A stretch of DNA of 6,516 bases from Saprospiraceae bacterium (GCA_025455635.1 JALOMF010000238.1:1-6516), one strand, 5' to 3'; shown: positions 1 through 5,636, numbered from the stretch's first letter. Notes: generated from the letters alone by a model not told the origin. Numbers and translations: made by a program.

Positions 1-129
1 CTCATCGTGTTGTTTCAAACCTAAGATGTAGCCAATAAGCTCATAATCTCTGTTATTCTCAAGATGGCCATGCCTGACAGTTGAATTATCAGACAAATCA
101 TATTTTTCAAGTTTCTCCCGGATTGTCAT
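1..129 (-). CDS. N-terminal fragment of an unrecognised protein (cut by window edge)
   Basis: An open frame starts at ATG 129-127 on the minus strand and runs 43 codons without a stop to the window edge. It begins MTIREKLEKYDLSDN and contains HGHLENNRDYELIGYI. I do not recognise the family. It starts 17 nt after the stop of the histidine kinase on the same strand, so it could be co-transcribed, although no promoter or terminator is visible between them. The stretch is about 38-40% GC, clearly lower than the kinase gene beside it, which suggests a gene of different origin or weaker codon selection. The fragment is soluble and charged, with no signal peptide. That it is coding is inferred from the open frame, the natural-looking composition and the tight spacing. 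Confidence 0.55.
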   Translation of the reverse strand, partial: MTIREKLEKYDLSDNSTVRHGHLENNRDYELIGYILGLKQHDE

Positions 130-146
130 TTAGATAAAATTGTGAA

Positions 147-1247
147 TTACACTCTCGCTTTTTCTAAGGTAAACCCAAACGTAGAACCCACCCCCGGCGT
201 ACTGCGCACATTGATGGTCTGCTTGTGCGCCTCCACGATGTGTTTCACGATGGAAAGCCCCAAGCCAGAGCCGCCCTGCTCCCTTGAGCGGCTTTTGTCC
301 ACCCGGTAAAAACGGTCGAAAAGCCGCTTGAGGTGCTCCGGCGAAATGCCGATGCCAGAGTCGGCCACTTCCACCAGCACATTGCTGTCCATGTCGTAGA
401 AACTGACCTTGGTCGTGCCGCCGTCCCTGCCGTATTTGAGGGAGTTGTTGACGAGGTTGGTGAGCACCTGCCGGACGTACTCCCGGTCGGCCCTGACCAT
501 GATGGACTGGTCGGCACCGGGTTTCAACAGCAAGCGGATATTGCGTTCACGGGCCTTGATTTCGAGGTCGTCGAAGACCTCCTCCGTGAGTATTTTCAGG
601 TCAAATGGCTGTAGGTCGAGTATCATTTCACCCGACTCCAAGCGGGAAATGGACTCCAAGTCCTCGACGATGGTGTTGAGGCGGTCCACGTTTTTGGCAG
701 CCCGCAGCAAGTAGGTTTTGTTGATGGCCTCGTCTTCCAGGCCGCCTTCAATCAGGGTTTCGAGGTAGCCCTGGATATTGAAAATGGGCGTTTTCAGCTC
801 GTGCGAAATATCGCCCAAGAACTTGCGGCGATAGGCTTGCCAAGTGTTGAGCTGCTCTTTTTCCCGCTCCTCGGCGGCGGCCCAAGCTTCCACTTCCTGC
901 TCCACGTCTTCCAGCACGTTGGAAGCCATGCTGGTGTTTTCCAGGCGCTCGTTGGCCGTCAGTTTTTGGCTGTGGATGTTTTTGTAAATGACCTTGATTT
1001 TGCGGAGGATGTATTTCCGAAGGAAATAACCGAAAACGAGGTAGGAAAACAGGAAAGTGGCCAATGGCACCACGAACAGGGCAAGTGCGGCGACGCTGGC
1101 TTCGTGGAAAAAACTGGCAATCAGCCCGACCACCGCCACCAAAAGCGCCGTGGACATGGCGGCAATGAGCGCAATCCCGTTGGGCGTCGGGTTTTTCAGG
1201 TTGACCAGCGTGGGCGGCGGTGCTGGTTTTCCTCCAAATACATGCAC
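147..1247 (-). CDS. PhoR-type membrane sensor histidine kinase
   Basis: This is the sensor kinase of a two-component system: it autophosphorylates on His and passes the phosphate to the regulator encoded just upstream. With a GTG start at 1247 it is 366 residues. Two hydrophobic segments lie at about residues 25-47 and 52-75 with only a few residues between, so there is almost no extracytoplasmic sensor domain. A charged linker (about 76-135) leads to the dimerisation/phosphotransfer helix with H149 in SHELKTP; the ExxT after the His is the usual phosphatase motif. The ATPase domain shows the N box (N264, N268), G1 DSGIGIS (D296), F box LFDRFYR (about 309-315) and G2 GGSGLGLS (about 325-332). 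All catalytic boxes are intact. The frame stays open upstream to 1376 inside the regulator gene, but those residues look like out-of-frame regulator sequence, so the GTG 22 nt after the regulator stop is preferred. The kinase assignment is secure; the start is less so. Confidence 0.93.
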   Translation of the reverse strand: MHVFGGKPAPPPTLVNLKNPTPNGIALIAAMSTALLVAVVGLIASFFHEASVAALALFVVPLATFLFSYLVFGYFLRKYILRKIKVIYKNIHSQKLTANERLENTSMASNVLEDVEQEVEAWAAAEEREKEQLNTWQAYRRKFLGDISHELKTPIFNIQGYLETLIEGGLEDEAINKTYLLRAAKNVDRLNTIVEDLESISRLESGEMILDLQPFDLKILTEEVFDDLEIKARERNIRLLLKPGADQSIMVRADREYVRQVLTNLVNNSLKYGRDGGTTKVSFYDMDSNVLVEVADSGIGISPEHLKRLFDRFYRVDKSRSREQGGSGLGLSIVKHIVEAHKQTINVRSTPGVGSTFGFTLEKARV

Positions 1248-1269
1248 GGAGCCGCTCTGCTCCCGCTCC

Positions 1270-1956
1270 TCAGAACTCGAACCTGTAGCCAATTCCCTTG
1301 ATGGTTTTGATGAAATCATCGCCCAGTTTTTCCCGCAACTTGCGGATATGCACGTCAATGGTTCGGGTGCCCACAATCACGTCGGCGCCCCATATTTTGT
1401 TGTAAATCTCGTCCCGTGTAAAGACCTTGCCCGGCTTGGAGGCCAGCAGGTACAGCAGTTCGAACTCTTGTTTGGCAAGTTCCACCTCGGTGCCTGCCTG
1501 TATGACCCTGAACCGCTCCCGGTCAATTACCAAGTCGCCGATAATCGTTTGCTTGGAAGTATCGGCGTCGCCATCGGCGGTTGCGTTCCTGCGCATGAGT
1601 GCCTTCACCCGGCTCATCAGCACACGGGGCTTGATGGGCTTGGTGATGTAGTCGTCGCCGCCTACGTCCAAGGCTGCAATTTGCGAATAATCTTCTTCCC
1701 TTGCCGTCAAAAAAGCCACCAAAGTGCCGTTGAACTTGGGTTGGCTGCGGATGTGGCGGCATACTTCCACACCGTCCATCTGTGGCATCATGATGTCGAG
1801 GATGATGAGGTCGGGCAGGTATTCACCCGCTTTTTTGAGGCCATCTTCCCCATTGTTGGCTGTTTCCACCTCGTAGCCTTCCTTGCGGAGATTGTAGGAC
1901 AGTATCTCCAAAATATCCGGCTCATCGTCAACTATCAGAATTTTTTTACCTTCCAT
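1270..1956 (-). CDS. PhoB/OmpR-family response regulator
   Basis: This is a DNA-binding response regulator of 228 residues, the usual length for the OmpR/PhoB class. The receiver domain (about 4-123) has the acidic pair D10/D11 in VDDEPD, the phospho-acceptor D54 in LIILDIMMP, T84 in AFLTARE and K106 in DDYITKPIKP. The C-terminal winged-helix domain (about 139-228) has LAKQEFELLYLL, the recognition region GTRTIDVHIRKLREKLG and the typical end IKGIGYRFEF. The start at 1956 (MEGKKILIVDDEP) is chosen because the receiver begins there; the frame is open to an ATG at 2022, but that would add 22 residues unlike the family and run through an inverted repeat. It precedes the histidine kinase by 22 nt and surely forms an operon with it. 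The intact receiver points to control by phosphorylation. The target genes and signal cannot be read from the window. Confidence 0.95.
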   Translation of the reverse strand: MEGKKILIVDDEPDILEILSYNLRKEGYEVETANNGEDGLKKAGEYLPDLIILDIMMPQMDGVEVCRHIRSQPKFNGTLVAFLTAREEDYSQIAALDVGGDDYITKPIKPRVLMSRVKALMRRNATADGDADTSKQTIIGDLVIDRERFRVIQAGTEVELAKQEFELLYLLASKPGKVFTRDEIYNKIWGADVIVGTRTIDVHIRKLREKLGDDFIKTIKGIGYRFEF

Positions 1957-2000
1957 TGGTGGCTTGTTGTGGAGTGATTGTCGAAATGAATCATGGGTCG

Positions 2001-2032
2001 TCAATGAATTTGAAGACTTCAAAAGTCATTGA
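2001..2032. promoter_or_regulatory. Nested inverted repeat in the leader of the two-component operon
   Basis: Outer arms TCAATGA (2001-2007) and TCATTGA (2026-2032) enclose a perfect 15-base palindrome TTTGAAGACTTCAAA (2009-2023). Together that is 14 paired positions with a 1x2 asymmetry. It lies 44 nt upstream of the regulator start, between the candidate promoter at 2095-2102 and the gene. It could be an operator or an mRNA hairpin. The symmetry is directly seen; the role is inferred. Confidence 0.45.
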
Positions 2033-2094
2033 GAATCAACCGAATACAACTGTTTCAAAGGTGCAGTTTTTTAAGACAATCTCCTAAGAAGCCG

Positions 2095-2102
2095 CAAAAT
2101 TA
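2095..2102 (-). promoter_or_regulatory. Candidate Bacteroidota -7 box for the regulator-kinase operon
   Basis: Read on the minus strand this is TAATTTTG followed by C, matching the TAnnTTTG(C) -7 consensus of Bacteroidota. It would give a leader of about 130 nt ahead of the response regulator. No good TTG -33 box is seen at the usual spacing, so the call rests on the -7 element and its position. Confidence 0.35.
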
Positions 2103-2175
2103 GCCCAACAAGCTCGGCAATTCACCTTTTGCAGTATTAACATATTGTAAACTCAGCTTCCTTCGGCAATATCGG

Positions 2176-2505
2176 TCATTTCTCCAGCCGCTGTTTCTCC
2201 ACCCGTTCCAACAGTTTTTCATAGACCTCCTGCGCCAAATCAGGGTTACGCTGCATGATGGCCAAGCAGGTATCCAGTGTGGGACGGTCAATGCCATGGA
2301 TTTCGGCCACCTGCTCGTACAGTTCATCGGCCAAGCTGTCCTTGCTAGTGCCAGCCGGGTGCTGAGCCAAGGCGGCCTCGGCGATGTGAACGTCAAACAT
2401 CACCTGCTCCAATGTTTCCTGCGGAATGGGCAGCGGCTCCGACTGGTGGGAGATGCAGCTGAACAGACAGGTAGTAATGATGATGGCGATAAGGCTTTTT
2501 TGCAT
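2176..2505 (-). CDS. Small DUF4296-type lipoprotein
   Basis: The predicted protein has 109 residues. The N-terminus is a lipoprotein signal: MQKS, a hydrophobic stretch (about 5-15), then LFSC with the lipidated Cys at position 17. The mature part matches the pattern of the Bacteroidota family DUF4296: an N-terminal helix (IPQETLEQVMFDVHIAEAAL), then YEQVAEIHGIDRPTLDTCLA and RNPDLAQEVYEKLLERVEKQ. The molecular role of this family is unknown; from the signal it should be anchored at the cell envelope, facing the periplasm. It follows the sixA-like gene by 26 nt on the same strand, so the two are probably co-transcribed. The family assignment is from recalled sequence pattern, not a search. Confidence 0.8.
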   Translation of the reverse strand: MQKSLIAIIITTCLFSCISHQSEPLPIPQETLEQVMFDVHIAEAALAQHPAGTSKDSLADELYEQVAEIHGIDRPTLDTCLAIMQRNPDLAQEVYEKLLERVEKQRLEK

Positions 2506-2531
2506 TAGAGCTATTTTTCAAACATACGGTT

Positions 2532-3026
2532 TCAGTACAGTTCCTTCGGGAAAAACACCTCCGCCACCGTTGAGTTTTGCGCCGAAACGGACGGCCAGTT
2601 GGCAGCTTCCGACTTGATACAAACGACGCCACAAGTCGGCACGTTGTCAATATAGTTTTTTGAAAACAAATTTGCCACATCGGTGAAGGTGGGGTTGTGG
2701 CCAAACAGCATGACCGTTTCCACCGACTCCGGCAGTGTGCCAATCAGTTGCACGATGGTCATGGACATGGCTTCGTAGATTTCGTCCCGAATCCAGAAGT
2801 CCTCCGCCGCCACGCCCAGTTCTATTTTGAAATAGGCGGCGGTGGTCAGTGCCCGAATGGCCGGGCTGGACACTATCAAGTCCGGCTGCACCCGCCTGCT
2901 ATGCATCATTTTCGCCATCATGGGCGCATCTTTCAGGCCACGTTCGTTGAGCGGCCGCTCGATGTCACGCAGTGCCCCGTTGTCCCAACTCGACTTTGCA
3001 TGTCGTACCAGATAAATCGTTTTCAT
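2532..3026 (-). CDS. sixA: SixA-like phosphohistidine phosphatase (histidine phosphatase superfamily)
   Basis: This is a short histidine-phosphatase-fold enzyme of 164 residues, the usual SixA size. It starts MKTIYLVRHAKSSWD with the RHG-type motif R8-H9, where H9 is the expected phospho-accepting nucleophile. R58 in SSPAIRAL, E82 in DEIYEA and H110 in LFGHNPTF supply the rest of the catalytic pocket. DIERPLNERG (21-30) is also typical of the family. In Escherichia coli SixA removes phosphate from histidine of phosphotransfer proteins; the substrate here is unknown. The enzyme should be cytoplasmic, as no signal peptide is seen. It is the first gene of a minus-strand group with the DUF4296 lipoprotein. 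A link to the nearby kinase/regulator pair is tempting but unproven: they are separated by 219 nt holding a separate candidate promoter. Confidence 0.88.
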   Translation of the reverse strand: MKTIYLVRHAKSSWDNGALRDIERPLNERGLKDAPMMAKMMHSRRVQPDLIVSSPAIRALTTAAYFKIELGVAAEDFWIRDEIYEAMSMTIVQLIGTLPESVETVMLFGHNPTFTDVANLFSKNYIDNVPTCGVVCIKSEAANWPSVSAQNSTVAEVFFPKELY

Positions 3027-3057
3027 TCAAGAATTAAGATGATGTGATGATGATTTT

Positions 3058-3070
3058 CCAATAGTATTGG
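3058..3070. promoter_or_regulatory. Short palindrome upstream of sixA
   Basis: CCAATA-G-TATTGG is a perfect 6-base inverted repeat with a one-base centre, 31 nt upstream of the sixA-like start in the divergent intergenic region. It is compatible with a dimeric repressor site, but at this length chance is possible. Confidence 0.2.
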
Positions 3071-3106
3071 CCGAAACCTTTGTCCAGCCCCGGCCACTGT
3101 GTCGCA

Positions 3107-3114
3107 CAAAAGTA
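3107..3114 (-). promoter_or_regulatory. Candidate -7 box for the sixA-DUF4296 operon
   Basis: On the minus strand this reads TACTTTTG, a full match to TAnnTTTG, and lies about 80 nt upstream of the sixA-like start. The nearest TTTG that could serve as -33 (3139-3142) is 24 nt away, longer than the usual 19-21, so support is partial. Confidence 0.4.
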
Positions 3115-3191
3115 TCGTTTGGGGACTAACTTATTCATCAAATCCAAAAAAAAGGCTGACCAGCAGCGCACCAACTGCCAAGCCAAAAACC

Positions 3192-3199
3192 TACCTTTG
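3192..3199 (+). promoter_or_regulatory. Candidate -7 box for pyrR, almost touching the start codon
   Basis: TACCTTTG followed by C is a full match to the Bacteroidota -7 consensus and ends 5 nt before the pyrR ATG. With the normal distance from box to transcription start, the mRNA would begin at or within a few bases of the start codon. No clear -33 TTG is seen. Confidence 0.5.
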
Positions 3200-3204
3200 C
3201 CGCC

Positions 3205-3756
3205 ATGAGCAACGGACGAGTCATACTAACGAAAGAGCGGTTTGCGCTGACCATTGACCGCCTTTGCCATCAATTGATTGAAAACCACGACGATTTCCAG
3301 AACTCCTGCCTCATCGGCATCCAGCAGGGCGGCGTGCCACTCGTCAACAGGATCCACCAGCGGCTGCTCGAAATCACGGGCGCTACCAGCATCGAAAACG
3401 GCAAGCTCGACATCACTTTTTACCGGGACGATTTCCGTCGGCGGGAGAAGCCCATCCGTGCCAACGTGACGGAAATGGACTTCCTCATCGAAGGCAAAAA
3501 CGTGGTGCTCATGGACGACGTGCTCTACACGGGCCGCTCGGTGCAGGCCGCCATGTCTGCCCTCGGCGACTTCGGTAGGCCGCACAAAGTGGAACTGCTC
3601 ACGCTCGTTGACCGCCGTTTCAACCGGGACCTGCCCATCAAGGCCGACTACGCTGGCCTCCGGGTGGACTCCCTCGACGATGCCTACGTGCGGGTGGATT
3701 GGCAGGAAGTGGAAGGCGAAGACCAGGTTTTGTTGTTTCCGCAGGGCAACGGCTGA
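3205..3756 (+). CDS. pyrR: PyrR: pyrimidine operon regulator / uracil phosphoribosyltransferase
   Basis: The predicted protein has 183 residues, matching the PyrR family. In Bacillus PyrR binds the pyr mRNA leader in response to UMP/UTP and also converts uracil plus PRPP to UMP. The type I phosphoribosyltransferase core is seen in CLIGIQQGGVPL (35-46), LDITFYRDD (68-76), the PRPP-binding loop VVLMDDVLYTGRS (100-112, acidic pair D104/D105), LVDRR (134-138) and LPIKADYAG (143-151). It is the first gene of the plus-strand group and lies 79 nt upstream of pyrB, the expected partner. I see no sequence resembling the Bacillus PyrR RNA-binding site, so whether it controls by attenuation here is open. 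The start at ATG 3205 is supported by the promoter box just before it and by alignment with family N-termini. Confidence 0.95.
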   Translation: MSNGRVILTKERFALTIDRLCHQLIENHDDFQNSCLIGIQQGGVPLVNRIHQRLLEITGATSIENGKLDITFYRDDFRRREKPIRANVTEMDFLIEGKNVVLMDDVLYTGRSVQAAMSALGDFGRPHKVELLTLVDRRFNRDLPIKADYAGLRVDSLDDAYVRVDWQEVEGEDQVLLFPQGNG

Positions 3757-3764
3757 CGATAAAT

Positions 3765-3827
3765 GGTGGACGGTTGACGGTGGGACGCCGTAAGTGTCCG
3801 TCCACCGTTCACCGTCCACCGTCCACC
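3765..3827 (+). repeat. Two-armed array of GTCCACC heptamers forming a long hairpin
   Basis: The right arm (3800-3827) is four head-to-tail heptamers: GTCCACC, GTTCACC, GTCCACC, GTCCACC. The left arm (3765-3786) is three inverted units: GGTGGAC, GGTTGAC, GGTGGGAC. The arms pair over about 21 bases with one bulge, one mismatch and one wobble around a loop of about 13 nt (3787-3799). The array fills most of the pyrR-pyrB gap and ends 8 nt before the pyrB ATG. No T-run follows on either strand, so it is not a standard intrinsic terminator. It may be a dispersed REP-like element, a translational or transcriptional control hairpin for pyrB, or both. Confidence 0.7.
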
Positions 3828-3835
3828 GATAAAAA

Positions 3836-4762
3836 ATGCAAGCACAACTCAGCACCAAGCACCTTTTGGGTATAAAATACCTTACCGAAGACGACATCCA
3901 GCTCATCTTCGAGACGGCGGACGAGTTCAAGGAAGTCATCAACCGCCCCATCAAGAAAGTGCCGTCGCTGCGGGACATCACCGTGGCCAATATGTTCTTC
4001 GAGAACAGCACCCGCACCCGCATTTCCTTTGAGTTGGCCGAAAAACGCCTCAGCGCTGATACTGTCAACTTCTCCGCCAGCGCCTCCTCCGTCTCTAAGG
4101 GCGAGACCCTGCTCGATACCGTGAACAACGTCCTCTCCATGAAAGTGGACATGATAGTGATGCGACACCCGGCACCGGGCGCTCCGCAATTTTTGGCTCG
4201 GAACATCAAGGCAAACATCATCAACGCCGGGGACGGCACCCACGAGCACCCCACCCAGGCCCTGCTCGACGCCTATTCCATCCGGGAGCAGCTTGGCGAC
4301 TTGTCGGGCAAAAAAATCGCCATCTTCGGCGACATCACCCATTCACGGGTGGCCCTCAGCAATATTTTTTGTTTGCAAAAACTCGGCGCAGAAGTCAAGG
4401 TCTGCGGCCCACCTACGCTCATACCCAAGCACCTGCCCGCCCTCGGCGTGGGCGTGGAGCACGACGTGCGCAAGACCCTCGAATGGTGCGACGTGGCCAA
4501 CGTGCTGCGCATCCAATTGGAGCGGCAGGACATCAAGTACTTCCCCAGCCTGCGGGAATACTCGCTCTATTTCGGCATCAACCGGGAGCTGCTGGACAGC
4601 ATCGGCAAGAAAATCATCATCATGCACCCCGGCCCCATCAACCGGGGCGTAGAAATCACCTCGGACGTGGCCGATTCGGAGCACAGCATCATTTTGCAAC
4701 AAGTGGAAAACGGTGTTGCGGTGCGGATGGCGGTGTTGTATTTGTTGGCGGCGAGGAAGTAA
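3836..4762 (+). CDS. pyrB: Aspartate carbamoyltransferase catalytic subunit
   Basis: This enzyme condenses carbamoyl phosphate with aspartate to N-carbamoyl-aspartate, an early step of de novo pyrimidine synthesis in the cytoplasm. The 308 residues are the normal catalytic-chain length. The carbamoyl-phosphate site is FFENSTRTRISFE (54-66, with S58-T59-R60-T61-R62), followed by the SVSKGET loop (K88), MRHPAPG (R110, H111) and HPTQALLDAY (138-147). The aspartate half shows GDITHSRVALSN (165-176), VLRIQLERQ (223-231) and MHPGPINRG (263-271), ending in the C-terminal helix to K308. All key residues are present, so the protein should be active. No regulatory chain gene (pyrI) is in view. The last 34 codons (T275-K308) lie in a 105-bp segment that recurs at 5532-5636, so the present 3' end may have been supplied or duplicated during insertion of the toxin-antitoxin cassette that follows. 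Confidence 0.97.
   Translation: MQAQLSTKHLLGIKYLTEDDIQLIFETADEFKEVINRPIKKVPSLRDITVANMFFENSTRTRISFELAEKRLSADTVNFSASASSVSKGETLLDTVNNVLSMKVDMIVMRHPAPGAPQFLARNIKANIINAGDGTHEHPTQALLDAYSIREQLGDLSGKKIAIFGDITHSRVALSNIFCLQKLGAEVKVCGPPTLIPKHLPALGVGVEHDVRKTLEWCDVANVLRIQLERQDIKYFPSLREYSLYFGINRELLDSIGKKIIIMHPGPINRGVEITSDVADSEHSIILQQVENGVAVRMAVLYLLAARK
4656..4760 (+). repeat. Direct repeat, left copy (3' end of intact pyrB)
   Basis: These 105 bp match 5532-5636 at 104 positions. The only internal difference is T4736 versus C5612 (TTG versus CTG, both Leu in the pyrB frame). Identity stops at 4655/5531 on the left. On the right the next base differs and makes TAA here versus TGA in the other copy. The copies are 876 bp apart in the same orientation. 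Confidence 0.97.
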
Positions 4763-4773
4763 GTGTCTTGATG

Positions 4774-4798
4774 AACGATTTTCTTAAAAAGAATCGTT
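4774..4798 (+). promoter_or_regulatory. Inverted repeat between pyrB stop and antitoxin start
   Basis: AACGATT (4774-4780) and AATCGTT (4792-4798) are perfect inverted arms around an 11-base AT-rich loop. It begins 11 nt after the pyrB stop and ends 40 nt before the antitoxin ATG. It could be the operator bound by the antitoxin complex, a weak terminator for pyrB, or a recombination site of the cassette. There is no following T-run, and the AT-rich stem argues against efficient termination. Confidence 0.35.
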
Positions 4799-4838
4799 AA
4801 CTTGCGTAAAAAATCCACTTCCATCAAAATTCAACAAC

Positions 4839-5081
4839 ATGGAAACTGATGTGTTAAAGTCTCGATTCAGCAATGTCCAATTAGAACTCTTGCAATTGTT
4901 CACCGAAGATGTACCCAGCGATGAATTGCTTGTCATTAAAGATATTCTGACTTCTTATCGTTTCAGACGGGCTACTGAAGCTGCCAATAAAGTTGCTGCG
5001 GAAAAAGGCTGGACAGCCGAGGACTATGAGAAAATGCTGCATTCCCATCAACGGACGCCATATCCTGCATCCAATAAATAG
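4839..5081 (+). CDS. Putative antitoxin of a PIN-family toxin-antitoxin pair
   Basis: This is an 80-residue acidic/amphipathic protein encoded directly upstream of the PIN-domain gene, with 11 nt between them, the usual antitoxin-first order. The sequence pattern FSNVQLELLQLF (10-21), DELLVIKDILTSYRFRRATEAA (28-49), EKGWTAEDYEKML (55-67) and a C-terminal HQRTPY (70-75) resembles small proteins I recall upstream of PIN toxins in Bacteroidota. Its expected role is to bind and block the toxin; by analogy with VapB-type proteins the complex may also repress its own promoter. I cannot see a recognised DNA-binding fold such as AbrB or ribbon-helix-helix. The start ATG 4839 gives the family-like N-terminus. 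It is lower in GC than pyrB and sits within the inserted cassette. Confidence 0.78.
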   Translation: METDVLKSRFSNVQLELLQLFTEDVPSDELLVIKDILTSYRFRRATEAANKVAAEKGWTAEDYEKMLHSHQRTPYPASNK

Positions 5082-5092
5082 GCTTTGGTAAC

Positions 5093-5512
5093 ATGAAAAT
5101 CGTACTCGATACCAATGTCATTTTGGTCTCCATTTCGGATACTTCTCCGTATCATTGGGTTTGGAAATCCTTGGAAAAAGGGGAGTTTACTTTGTGCGTC
5201 ACAACAGATATAATGAATGAATACGCTGAAGTAATCGAAAGGCATCTGGGAATCGAGGCAATGGAAACAACCCTACACGCTATCTCCAAGCATAGGTTTG
5301 TTGAACTTGTTACCAAATATTACCACTGGAACCTTATCACCAACGACCCGGACGACAACAAATTTGTAGATTGTGCAATTGCCTGCAATGCCGACTTTTT
5401 GGTGACAGAGGACAAGCATTTTGGTGTGCTCAAAACGGTTTCATTTCCCAGCGTTAAGGTTCTTGACATTGCTTTATTCAAAAAGGAATTACAGCTACAG
5501 ATTGACGGATGA
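5093..5512 (+). CDS. PIN-domain toxin (VapC-like, COG1569-type)
   Basis: This is a 139-residue PIN-domain protein, the usual toxin size, expected to act as a magnesium-dependent ribonuclease restrained by the upstream antitoxin. It opens MKIVLDTNVIL with the first acidic residue D6. E43 lies in DIMNEYAEV, the central acidic cluster is in NDPDDNKFVDCAIACNADFLVTED (84-107, including D88 and D93), and D107 is followed by KHF. All acidic positions expected for the active site are present, so it looks functional. The RNA target cannot be told from sequence. GC is about 42%, well below pyrB. Its stop is TGA at 5510-5512. By chance or not, this stop is in the same frame as the duplicated pyrB tail 19 nt further on, with no stop between. 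Confidence 0.92.
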   Translation: MKIVLDTNVILVSISDTSPYHWVWKSLEKGEFTLCVTTDIMNEYAEVIERHLGIEAMETTLHAISKHRFVELVTKYYHWNLITNDPDDNKFVDCAIACNADFLVTEDKHFGVLKTVSFPSVKVLDIALFKKELQLQIDG

Positions 5513-5531
5513 ACATTTCCCCGCCCCGTTC

Positions 5532-5636
5532 TCACCTCGGACGTGGCCGATTCGGAGCACAGCATCATTTTGCAACAAGTGGAAAACGGTGTTGCGGTGC
5601 GGATGGCGGTGCTGTATTTGTTGGCGGCGAGGAAGT
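5532..5636 (+). repeat. Direct repeat, right copy (detached pyrB 3' end)
   Basis: This is the second copy of the 105-bp segment at 4656-4760, 104/105 identical, placed 19 nt after the toxin stop. The sequence after it is unrelated to that after the left copy. Because it adjoins the spacer leading to sbcD, it may be the ancestral pyrB end from before insertion. Confidence 0.97.

Larger units (their letters stand above)
4761..5531 (+). mobile_element. Inserted toxin-antitoxin cassette between pyrB 3'-end repeats
   Basis: The segment between the two 105-bp repeats carries an antitoxin and a PIN-toxin gene and nothing else: no integrase, transposase or terminal inverted repeats are visible. Its GC content is about 37-53% per line (about 42-45% overall) against about 63-68% in the pyrB lines counted, a sharp change at the repeat boundary. 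One repeat plus this segment make an 876-bp unit, which is what a circular intermediate integrated by a single crossover in pyrB would contribute. Alternatively, the target was duplicated on insertion. Foreign origin is inferred from composition and the flanking duplication. Confidence 0.7.

Noticed and set aside
1248..1376. N-terminal extension of the histidine kinase into the regulator gene
   Set aside because: The extra residues are the regulator's coding sequence read in another frame and do not resemble kinase N-termini; the GTG at 1247 is preferred.
1057..1977. Plus-strand open frame (306 codons) opposite the regulator and kinase genes
   Set aside because: It is the shadow of two clear genes on the minus strand; no independent motif or start signal.
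1957..2022. Upstream ATG for the response regulator at 2022
   Set aside because: It would add 22 residues before the receiver domain and lies within the inverted repeat of the leader; the family starts at MEGKKILIVDDEP.
3765..3827. CRISPR array
   Set aside because: The units are 7 bases, contiguous and in inverted arms, with no spacers and no cas genes nearby.
3765..3835. Intrinsic terminator between pyrR and pyrB
   Set aside because: The hairpin is strong, but no U-run follows it on either strand; an A-rich stretch leads straight into the pyrB start.
3226..4254. Long minus-strand open frame (342 codons) across pyrR and pyrB
   Set aside because: It is antisense to two intact, well recognised enzymes and crosses their intergenic hairpin; GC-rich coding sequence often leaves the opposite strand open. 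The translation shows no family motif.
4639..5531. IS element or composite transposon around the toxin-antitoxin pair
   Set aside because: There is no transposase or integrase frame and no terminal inverted repeats; the flanking direct repeat is host pyrB coding sequence, far longer than a normal target-site duplication.
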